The position numbers and the translations under genes are program-made. A DNA stretch of 64,000 nucleotides from Symsagittifera roscoffensis (Eukaryota > Xenacoelomorpha > Acoela > Convolutidae): NCBI RefSeq assembly GCF_963678635.1, contig NC_087062.1, positions 77,503,200-77,567,199 of the forward strand. The letters run 5' to 3'. This document shows, in pieces, positions 23,001 through 35,000 of the stretch. Every line of letters starts with the position of its first letter. Positions within the stretch are counted from its first letter, which is position 1. The notes beneath the pieces were generated by a model that saw nothing but the letters and a program-made list of their open reading frames with translations, had not been told where the DNA came from and made no database searches.

Positions 23001-26000
23001 AAGGTACGAATGAAAAAATAGGCTGACTGCTCTTCTATGTGGTTGCATATTTTGCTAGTATCTTTTCCTTTTACCTCACGTTCTACGGCCTTCGAAAGTT
23101 TCTGTAGGGAGATTTTTGGTCTATTTGTTTTGAGTTTTTTTTTCATTTTCTCAAATTTTGAATGCACGAATGTACGATGAAGGTTTCAGTCAAAAGAACA
23201 AATTGTAGGAATCTCCCCTTCTCAAGAGGCTTTTCCCTAAACTCGCTAGAAAAAAGATAGTCCTCAAACCAGTTCATTTTTGACATTTTGCTTAACTTTT
23301 TGACTTTTTTCAAAACTACCCTGCTAAAAAAAATTTTTTTTATGCGAATCTTGTCTGCACAAACGGCTATGTCCTGCGTTTTGAAACAAATATGGCCGTA
23401 GAAAACGTTCACAATTTTAGAAATGTTGCCGGTTGGGAAGTTATTCTTTGTTTTTTCAAAAACTAACGTGCTGGTTTTGAGATTTCTTGTTTTTTAAAAC
23501 TGACATGTTACTCAGAGTTTCCCTGCGTAACCTGTTTTTTTTTTAAATTTATAAAAACTGATATGGGCATTGGAAAAGTTCTTTTTTTCGTTTTTTTGCC
23601 GTTTTTTTTCAAGTTTCGTCCTTGTGCTCGAAAACTACTAGCTAATTCTGATGTTGAGGGTTCAAGCTAAAAAATAAGGATGCGGAAATCTTCAATATAA
23701 AAATTAGGGCGTGAAAAGCAGAGGCTTTTCCCATGCGTTATTAGAAAAAATATGAGCTTAGGAAAAGTCAATTTTTTGAATTTTTGATCGATTTTTGGAA
23801 ACTGTTTCACTTCTTTTCTGAAAACAATACAGCCACATGTGAAATAAATAGTTCAATTGAAAGAGCGAATAGCATTTTTCTCCTTTAAAGGAGAGGTTAA
23901 TCCCCTACTTAAACAGATAATCACTAGGGCTTAGCGTAAAGTCCAATCTTTAAAATTTTGAAAATAACGCTTTTCCAGATCAGTACAATATATGATTAAA
24001 ATTATTAGAACATCTAGATCTAGCTTTAGCTAAACCACTAGTTTACTTCGAAGCGTCCGTGGTGAAAATGGAGGACGTGAGTTTCCTAATCAACAGGTCA
24101 AATTTTCAAATCCGGAAAATTTAAATAGTTTTTTCCTTCGAATTTTGCTGCATAACATTGGCAGTTTGATAGAAACTGTAGCTGCTTTTTTGGTGGCCAG
24201 TGTCATCAAAATTAGAAGAGGTCGTGGAATAGACGTGCTAACGTGATACTCCTAATTTCAAAAAAAAATTGTTGTATCTTCAATTTTTTCCTTATTTCAC
24301 TTTCTTTTGTCTGTTTGAGTTCTTCTTTGCATTTTACTCGCTTGTGTTTGCAAAGCGCAGCTTTGCTATTGTCTTTAATTCATCAATTGAACCTGAAAAC
24401 GCTATTTGTTTCATACTACAGTAGGATAATTAAAATTTATTTTAAAAAGTTTTTCATTTCTATATTTTGCGAATTTGTTTCAAATGCATAATTTGGCAAT
24501 TAAGTTTATTATCGCATTAATTGCATGCAAAGTTAGTTTGGTGGCCGTTAGTTTATAACATTCTAAGTTATTTCATGCAAATTTCAAGTTTTTGTACTTT
24601 TAAAAGTTTTTGTGCATCCGAATCTTTGCTGCTTTCTTGCTCGTTTTTGCGTAGCCGCAGCTTCGCCTCTGTATTAAGGCTTTCTTTTTGTGTTTGTTGT
24701 AATTTTTCCGATTCGATTTGTTCAAACGTCATTTTTGTTTCTTTCAGCCTAAAAAGTATCAGCTCATTTCATATCGGCTTAGTGGGGTCATATTGTGACG
24801 GTTGATGATCGAAATTTTTTTGTGTGCGTCGTGTTTTTTGATGTGTGCGTCATGTTTTAGTTTCGAATCTTTTCAATTTTTTTTTACTGTTTGTGCTCAG
24901 TATTTTCGGTTTTGTCACCGCTTGTTAAATTTTCTTCCAAAACTAATTTGCTTTCTATTGTGTGTGTGTTGTTTTCAAACTGTCTTCAATCATTTTGATA
25001 GGTCTAGCTAGCTGTACGTATAAATATATAATTTCGATAACAGTTTTTTGTTGATGGTTTTTCGGCTTTATGGTCGTGGATTAAGCTCTCAGTTCAGTTA
25101 CCGAATTATGTAGACCGCCGTGCTTTCAGTATTTATATGGCACTCGTGGATACTATGAGGGTAGTACATGTATGTTTTGAAATATAATTTTGCCGAAAAA
25201 ACTCGGTGTACTCTCAGTTTGTATGACGGCTTACTTGCCTAATATTTTTTCCACAAATTTTCTGATATCGCTCGATCAATAGAAATCTGAGATCAATTAA
25301 GCAATCTCCCCCCCCCCCCCCCCCCCCCCATTCTCGCTTGGGGGGGGGGGGGGATAAAGCTCAATAGGTTCTTGAGACATGTTTATAAACACTTGAAAAT
25401 AGTTTGGATGATATGAAATCATAAACAGATTCTCCAACGAATGAGGAAGGCCAAAATTTACAATATCAAAGCTCAAAAATTACAATTAAAGTGAAAAAGA
25501 ATCAATAAATTTGAGGCAAATAAAGCTACTTTTTTCTGTACTCAAAGGATGAAAAGTGTTTTGCACACAATATTAAGGTGTTGCGGAGAGCAATGCTTAA
25601 TATCGAGATCCAAGGCTAGAGCATCAACCCTGATAATTTGCTTTCTGATGAGGCAATGGTCGCCCAAACAAAAGCTTACAAAAAAATTATAGAATCGAAT
25701 TTATTTTATAAAATTTGATTTTTTTCTTTTTCAAAATTTTTCTCGATACTCATATAAAATAAACTTCAATCGGCCAATTGATTGCGTGCTACGAACATAT
25801 CTACCATCTTCTTGCGTTTGCTGACGTCTTTTTGTAGCGTTTTACCGTTTTTGCGTGGGGGGGGGGGGAGATAGCTCAATTGGTCATTACGGGGGGGGGG
25901 GGGGGGGCGGGGGGATAGCTCAATTGATCCGAAATCTGGCTCCAATTTTTCCGAAGCGCAGATTCAACCCCATTTGGACTTCTTTAAAAAACTTTAATAA

Positions 26001-29000
26001 AATTAAACAAAAAAATAATTTCAATTTTAAAAATATATTTTTCGTTTTTCTGTTTAGTCCTTCAACGGTAACATCGAGCTGAAGGCCGTTTTAATCCTGT
26101 ATTTGTTGCATGACACGTGGTGCGATGCTCCGCTTCGCCTCTGTGTTAATGATTTCTCTTTGTCGGTATTTACGCTGTTAGCAATTTTGCAGTACTCTCT
26201 AATCTCGCTAATCTATCTTTGTACCGCTTACTGGCGTTATAAGATTTTTTAAGCAAGCGTCTCCTACGGTATATCTGTCATAACTCTTTATTTAAAGATA
26301 TCTGTTTTATCGGTGACTGTTAATTTTTCTGTCTAATTTTTTCTGGGGTGGGGGAGTCTCCTGAAACTAAGTTTTTTATTGAATTTCAACCCAATTTTTA
26401 CTATTTTTCAGCCATTTTATAAAGATCAGTATGCAGTAACAAGCTGCTTCTGTTTTAGTCAATGATTCATTTCTGTTTTTAATAACTGTAGGAAATTTTC
26501 TTTTAATTGGGCTGTGTGGTTTTCATGTTGTTTTTTCAAGAACATTTGTAACATTTTATATTTTGGAGGTTGGACTTCGAATATCCTAAAGCATGCTCTT
26601 CAAGAATTAAAGGAAAATTGGAGAAAAAAGTGAAATTTTTCACCCTTTTAGGACTCTGCGGGGCGCAAACGTTCGCGGTCAAGTTCCTTTGTGTTCATAA
26701 TTGTAAACTTTACAATATTATTCTCTTTTTGAATGTGACGTTGAGTTAAATCGTTGAGACCTATATTTTGCCTAATCTCATATTGGTTGCCTTTATTTCG
26801 CATTTTAAGTACGTGCAAACTCAAAACTCTATTTTCTAGACATTTTTAAAGCTCCATGATGAAGAGGCAGTTAATTGGTCAGCGTATGAACATTTTGTAG
26901 GATACCTTTTTATAGAACAAAAACGCCTGCATTCAAAGCTCGTGCTACCGCCCCTATGCGATGATATTTATGCTGTTTGTCAAAGATCAATGTTATGTTT
27001 CTCTCTGCTGAAGATATCAATGTCACTTTTTTTCGTAGATATTACGTAGCTGAAGGGTAAGTCTTAGGTCTCATTACCTATTTAACCAAAATTTCAGTGG
27101 TTTGAATAAAAAGTGGAAAAAAATGGTTTTCATTTTAGTACCTATCTTGATGCGATATATGAAAAAAAAAATCAAATTTTTGCGGCAAATTAAATTTTTT
27201 GTTATGCGATATATCCGGCTCTTATTACAACCAGGGCACTTTTTTCATAGCTTATCAGTTCTAGCTCAATTAAACTAGGAGTTATTATACCATAAAGAAA
27301 CATTCATAACTAAAAATTGTTTCTCTACAAAGATGAAAGTGGCGGTAACTAAAAAAAAAACAATTTCTCAAAAATCAAGGACAGTCGGTTGCTGCGCAAG
27401 TATCAATGAGTGAGAAACGGAAACTCACATTATGTGTATAGTTAATGAACTAGAATGAGGCTTAAGTTATGGCAGTGTGTATTAAGGACAGTGGTCTGTT
27501 TGCAGCAGCAGTCTCTATCATTTGTGAGTTTTCTCGGTTTCAGTTCACTACGCGCGGCAAACACGCTCATTCATCATTATCGCGCTTATTCAATTCCTTT
27601 CACGTTAATTAAGCAAAATAAAGGTATGTATTGATAAACGAAAAAAATTTGGATGCGCAAATCCATGCGCAATTCCAATGCTCGATAATGTAGAGTCGTC
27701 GGAGACTCGAGAAATGGTATGCGTCTAATAGGGTTGTTGCTGTAGATGCGAGTCTGCCAGATTGAAAACATAATTAGATAGCTCGTTGGTTTTGCTTTTG
27801 ACCCTATTCAAAATTAAGAAAAGGGTTTTTACAATGTCACAATTGTATGAAGTATTTAATTTCTACTATAACATTATCCCTTAATCTATGTAACGCTCGC
27901 TTTGCGCAGCTTTTTTGATTTGTCGGGTAAAACGTAAAACTTGAAGGGTTCCCAGGTTTACATTACAGTTAGACAGCATTTTAATGCGAATCAAAGTATT
28001 CCTTTTTAATAAGTTTTACAGGATTAAGTTCGGTGTTTAGAAGGAAAATAAGGGTTAAACATACTTTTAAAAGCAGCATAATTTTCTGTTAAGTTTAATT
28101 ACACTTGTTATAGCAGGTGTGTTCAAATCGGATACTAGTTTTTTTCCCTTAAATAACTTTGTTCATCTACTGGTCCGCTCTATTGAAAATTCTGCAATAG
28201 ACGAGTTTTGAGTATGTTAGCAGTTTAATTATCCGTCCTAAGCGAATGTTTGTGATTCTAGCAACTTGATTTTCGGGTTAATAAGTCCTAGGTCGGGGCC
28301 TAGTGGCCTCTGATTGTGTCGTTTGATGAGGAACAATTTTGAGTGTTTGAGGTGGAGGCTTCGATTCGACTTGTAAAAATTATGAATTAAATGTTTTGGG
28401 ATTCAAAATATGAATGAAAGAAACGACTAGGCATTAAAACACTGGAAGTTAAGGTCAAGGTGTTAAGTTTTATGACACCATTTCTCATCTAGAAAGAGTT
28501 TTCTGGTCAGGGATTTTTTTGGCACAATTATCATATGAACAATGTTTGAAATGATTTCTGAGCCGGATTAAATCGCTGCTTGCGCTACGCATCAATAGAA
28601 AGATAGTGCGCTTGTTGAATAGACCATGATTTCCAGAATGATCATTGTCAAACCCATCAAAAAAAGTGATTGCTGGTGAAAACTTTCTACCTAATTTTAG
28701 CTCAGCGCATCGATATTTTTCAGATGTTATTACCGTTGCGATGAGCAAGGGTATTGCAACCGGGTAGTAGACGTTTTCCTGTAAACAATTTTGTTCTCAG
28801 GGCTCATCTGGTTTCATCTCTTGGAGGTACCGTGGTTCATAATGTATTCCAAGTTCTTAGCGTCTCCGGCACACTTAGCCTGGAGCTAATAAAAACGTCT
28901 GGGACGGCCAAGTTGACCAGGACGCCTGACCAGGACCTGTTTTTTTAACGGAAAAAAATCTGTTTCAAATAAAATGTTTGGCCAATTATTTTTCTGCTTG

Positions 29001-32000
29001 TTTTGTCGGCTTAGTTGGCTTATCTTAGAATCGTTTTTTTTTTTGCTGAATGCATTTTTAATTTCAGTTGCCTTTTTTGTTTTCATTTACTCCTGTAATT
29101 TGTAATTGTACTAGTCTTGACCTCGTGTTTCCTTTTTTATGGGTTTCGCTTAAAAAATTTACTCAGCCCAAATTTTTTCGGCCTATTTCTCATTGGCTTA
29201 GTGTCGTCATTTTGGGTCGTTTCAACGGAAACACAATTTTATGCTCCACTCCGGATCACACACTTTTATAATAGAATGTATATAATAGAATTTATACTTC
29301 AAAGTTTTTTTATGGCAACAGTTTTGTTTTAGGTTCTACTGGAATTTAATTAAGTTTTGACGGCTCAGTTGTCGCTCCATAACTGTTTTTGAATTTTCAT
29401 TAAATGACTTCGATTGTGTTTCTGGACGTGTTATTCGCTGATAGAACATCATTCTAGACAACATCTGGAAATTTTTTTCGACAACCATTGAAAAAGTGGA
29501 GCAACCTTTTTCGATTGTTATAGTTTTTTTTCTTTTCCACGCGAAATCAGCTACCACAAATAGTCATCGGAGAGAGTTGAGTGGTATATCATATTAAAGC
29601 CTTCTCAGTCGTGATTCGACATAAAAATTTTCCAATTTTTTTTTTCGATGGTTGAGAAATTTTTGGATCAATTAGGAGCAAAGAATGATAGAGTAGTGCT
29701 CGTTATATGGAAATTAATAGTTTTTAAAATAATTTTAAGCTCACAAAACTTGATTTTACTATCAAGAAAACTATTTTTGGTTGTTTTTTGCCGTTTTTTT
29801 TTATAAATAAAGATTTTTTACTTTCTTTTTTAAGAGTAATGAACGTAGGGTTAGGGTTAGGCTTGCTATTTTTTTTGTGCATAAATATCTCTAATAACTG
29901 CAGATATGCACTCATACATATTGATGTAGATGTACTTATGAATGCACTTAAGTATATATGCGTTTTTTGAGTTCAATTGAATTAATCTGCTGAAAGTGAC
30001 GTAAATAGCACTCTCCAAATACGAACGTGCAAATGGCGCGAAAAAACGTGAACGATTTCTAGTTTCGAAAGTGGAATTTTTTTCTTAGATTTTCAGCGGA
30101 ATAAAAACTTCCACCTGTCGATCCAGTTTTCTCTAGTTGGGTTAATGTTATCAAAAAAGCTCCAATCATAAATTGTTCTAAAAATTTAAAGAGCTTAAAG
30201 GTCATCTCTTTTTTTCTTCGAAATTCGTAAGCTGAGATTTTTTCAACAAAATTATAGTGTTTTTTTTATGTTTACTTGCATTCATTACTCTTTTCCAATC
30301 TTCGATTGGCTATGTTTAAAAAACAAAAGTTGTCGATCATGCTCACTCAATTTTTGCGCGATCGCATAGTTCCCGAATCACACCACGCACTAAAAACGAC
30401 ACTAAGTTGAAGAAAACAAAAAAAAGTTTTTCTATTTCATGAATATGGTCGGAACATGCTGTGTACGTGCATCGGGCTATCCTTGTTTTAGTCAATTTTT
30501 TTTTCGTTTTTTGCCCAATGAGAAGATTAAAACTGTTTCAGGAGGGCCAATTCAGTTGCAGTGGACGGAAGTGCGACGACACCTCATGACCTAATCGTAT
30601 CTCCTCGATCAAGGTAAACCAGAATCCTGCAAGCTATTACTTTATGCGCTGGCTTACTTTATCGTGCACCTGCTCATTAAATCCAGGTTGTCATTTAATC
30701 GAATTGTGAAACTAAGCAACGTAGATTTTGCACCCAAAAATAACTTGAAAACTTACTGTATGAAATTGATAGCCGATTCGACATGAGTAATATTGCTAAG
30801 TTTCGTTTATCTAATTTGAATAGTTTTATTGAAAAGCTTTCGGAAGCAGCACTCGGAATCGGAAAGTATCGACACCATCAAACATCCGGTGAAGCGGAAA
30901 GCGTTAGTGTACTTGTTCATTTCACTAAGACTGCTCTCTTCTATATTTAGTATAGCATTCTTGGAAATCGCGTATTCATCCGTTAATTCATTTTCACGTA
31001 ACTATCATCGAATCAGTGCATGTCGTAAACCGATCTAAGGTGACTTTCATTATTGAAAGACAGTTAAGAAATCTTAACTCAATATTTTGAGCAATAATGT
31101 TGTATAAAGATTGGTCTGCCAACAGCACGCGGTCCTCTAACTCCATGTTTGCAACTAACCTGATAATCTCGTTCTTTTCGTACTTAAACTCTTACTGATC
31201 TGTAGTGCCGTGAACTTAATATTTGAATAGATTTAGCTGCTGTATTGTTGCGTGCGCTAATTAATCAGGGGCGGAGTTTCTGAGGGGGCTCGGAATTGTG
31301 CAGTTTTTCGTAATATTCCTTTTTGTCGAACTTTTTTTAAAATTTGCTTTTACCGAAGTGTTCAGAAATTATATTTGATCGACCTCAACATCACCGCCTT
31401 CCTCCCCTTGGCCCCTCGAGAAAATCTTAGATCGGTGATGATATCAAATAACACTAGCGGCGACTGCATAGAGCATATGTCCATCCGAATGATATCCATA
31501 ATTACGGAACATGCATGTTATTGCAATCCGTGGTCTCCAAAAATGACATGCAAGATGAAACACTGCATTGACGCTGGCTTCAAAGCATTAGTATTTCAGA
31601 GCATTAATATCAGAGCTACAGTTCCATTTTTAGCTGACAGACCCTAAAATTTCTAAAAGACTCATTCGGTGTCAATTTTTACTAATTTAAAGGGCTAGCG
31701 CAAAACATGTTCTAATACACTAAAACTGTCCAACTTTTGGCCTGTTTTTCATAAATTATCTTAATAGTGTTTTGGGAGATCTCGAAAATTCAATCCGGTT
31801 GACCAAAAAATGGTGGACAAAAGTTTTTCGAAGTACGCTTTCGCGAAAATCCCAAATCCGCGCCTGATATTGCTGAAATGATTGCATGTTCAGGTTTTGT
31901 AATACCGCCGTGTTTTAATAAATTAGTTATTAGAATATTGTTTAGCTGTTTAAGTGACAATGAGCGTACTGAGGAGAGTTATTTAGGTGTGTAAAAGTCG

Positions 32001-35000
32001 TTTTTTCCCGAAAAAGTCTATCGCATCAAATTTGATCTTGTTCGGTTTGAATTCTGATTGTCATCTTCAATTCCAATTCATTTGCCTAAAAAAGAAGGCA
32101 ATTTACGCTCTCCAGTCAAGAAAGCGGAAATGGCGCAAAAAAATGTGACTGACTTTTAGTTTCAAAAGTGGATATTAATTTTGAGATATTTCAGCGGAAT
32201 AATAAATTCCCTGGTGATCCAGTTTTTGCTACTTGGACTAATTTTATGAAAAAAAAACTGTTTGAAAACGACTTAGAGAGCTTCAACGTGATATATTTTT
32301 ATCATCGAATTTTGAAAGTTTCAAAAAATCAATCAACTGTTTTTTTTCTGTTTTAGTTCAGTTCATTTGCACTTTTCCAGCTGTTTGTTGGCTGGTTTTT
32401 TTAATGAATGAGTATTACAATAAGTTTTATATCGATTATTGTATTATTAAAACTTAATCTAGAAGCTCATTTATAAAAACCTAATCAAACAGTTCATTAG
32501 TTCTTCTTCATTTTAGGAATCATCCTTCACCTAGGTTTGTTATGAAGTATAATCGATGTTTAAGTGGTCGTGATTCATTTTTTTGAACTGTAGAAATTAG
32601 TGTTTGAAGCTTAAGAGAAATTACCGAGTTGCAAAAATAAATTGGCGGCGATACGCATTTTCGTTTTAATCAGCATTGAATATGCATTGTTGCACATTTG
32701 ATTGCTAATTCGACAATATGTTTTCATCAAAACTTTGTAATTGAAAAATGATTGTTGTCATTATTTCATAAATTGAGTAAAGTCATCGCACCAATTCGCA
32801 TTGATCAGTATAAATTCCATATGCACCTTCAGTATCCGAGCATTTGTAATAAATCCTCCAAAAATTTAATTTGAAAGAGTTTGAGTTTCTGATTTGCTAC
32901 AGTTAAGTGTCACCTATTTCACTGTAGCAGCAATGCACGAGTCGGACTCTATATGTTGGCCAACATCGCAATTTGTCCGATAATGAAGCCCAGTGTTTCT
33001 AGAGAGGAAGAGAACCAGCTGGTCATGATGAACTTGGATATATAGTAGTTTAATTGTTTGGTACCTTCTCAAATATTGCTTCCAAAATACTGCTATAGTA
33101 ATATCAGCTAAAGACATTTAAATAACAAAAAAAAATCCACCAATTAAACAATAATAAAAAACACTGGCAAAAAGGTAACTAACCCTTAACTTGCATTAAG
33201 ATTGATGTTAGGTATATTAGCAAGCAATAAATAGGAAGCATCAATCACGTCAACTGATTTTTGACGGACTAACAATATGAATTAGTGTTGAATGTTTAGA
33301 CAAGTGAGCACGTTGGATGTCCTCTTCCCCCGGGAGTCCGCCGCTGAAAGTGATGATATCAAGAAGACCTCCTTGGAAACGGCCAAGAGCAGTCTGGGTC
33401 TGGATTCTTCAGGTGCTATAATATAAACACTTGCTGCTTAAGATAAAATAGGGCGGGGCTATTCTATGACAGAAGAATCGAATATGCTAGTCATATTACG
33501 CTTTTTTTGGGTTAACTAATTACTTAACAGAATCACTTGGTATCTTGGTTCATAATGAATTCAAATTTCTAAGCGTCTCCGGCAGACTTAGTCTTGAGTC
33601 AACGAATACGGAGACGGCAAAGGTCCTGGTTTCGAAACTGACCTGGGCCTGTTTTTTTTTCAAACGGGAAGTTCTCCGTTTAAATGAAAATTTTCAGCGT
33701 ATTATTTGTCTGTTTTTATTTTGTCGGCTTAGTTTTCACATCTTAGTTTTTTTTTTTGCTGTATGTAGTTTTAATTGTAGTTGTTTTTTATGTTTTCCGT
33801 TACTCTTGTAATTCGTAATTCTACCAGCCTTGTCTTCGTATATTGTCCTTTGGACTATTTTCGCTTAAAATTTTTTTGGCCCAATTGATTTCGGCTTATA
33901 TTTTATCGGCTTACTCACCTTATTTTGAGTCATTTGAGCAAACCATAACTTTATGCTTTCCTCCGGATTGCAGAAAACGTCAAAAATTTCAGAATAGAAT
34001 TTAAAATTCAAAGTTTTTCATGACAACAATTTTATTTTCGCTCAAAAATAATTTTTGAGTTTTTATTCAAAAGCCATTGATTGTGTTCCTGGACGTGTTT
34101 TTCGCAAATAGAACATCTTTCCAGACAAGACAACTTTTTAAGTTTTTTCAGTTGTGAGTTCTTCGAAATTTTTTCCTTTTTCTTTGGACTAAGTGGCTCT
34201 CTTCTCCATTCCTGTCTGCTAGCTTGCAATGCTAATTTTTTGGTATCGCAACTGATGCGAAGCTCGGCATCGCCACTGTGTTAAACAATCAATCTTACAT
34301 TAAACGATCATCAGCTGATGTTCTTGCTGATTTCGTTCAGTTTTTTCAAATCCTGAATTAGGCTTGGCTAACATAATGGCCGGAATTTCAGTCTTTCTGG
34401 ATTGTGGATTCTCCATGTAATCAGTTACACAATTGTAAAGTTTTGGTTAAATAACAAAGTTTAGTTGTTAGTCCAAATGCGTATTGTGATACAAAGGTGG
34501 CCACTTGATTATGATTTCTAACAGTTCTGTAAATTAAATAATTCAAAAGTACATTCATTTCAATGCGAATGACGTCAATTAATCAGTGGGATCAAATGCA
34601 GACTCATCATAGGTTAGGTTGTGTTTTGGTTATTTTTCACCCTTCATTGTTCAGGAGGTCTGTTGATCAACGCAGCTGCGAAGTCTCTGCCTCTCGCCAA
34701 GCCCCAGTTCAGAGAGATCTTGAAACACACGTTAATAGACAAGGAGCTGGATGACTACCAGAGGGTCCAAATCACAGAACAGTCTCTGGATTTCACTTCT
34801 GTAAGTGTCTCATTTAAATTTGATGTCAATAAGTTGGAGGTATTGGCGGCCTTGAACACTCCAATTGCCAAACCGACTTTTTAACAGGAAAAACCTTCAA
34901 GTTTATTCACGCTTAGTTTTGATTTCTAACTATTTGACTATTGATTTCTTTTTAAGTTCGTTTCGTTTCAAATTCATTTACTAAATGGAATGCATCTTAC

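Noticed and set aside
31375-31647. 90-codon frame with Cys and His residues
   Set aside because: It lies inside sequence resembling a decayed hAT-like element (the CCTCGAGAAAAT motif), lacks an ATG with support, and has no family motif. A zinc-finger reading would be over-interpretation.
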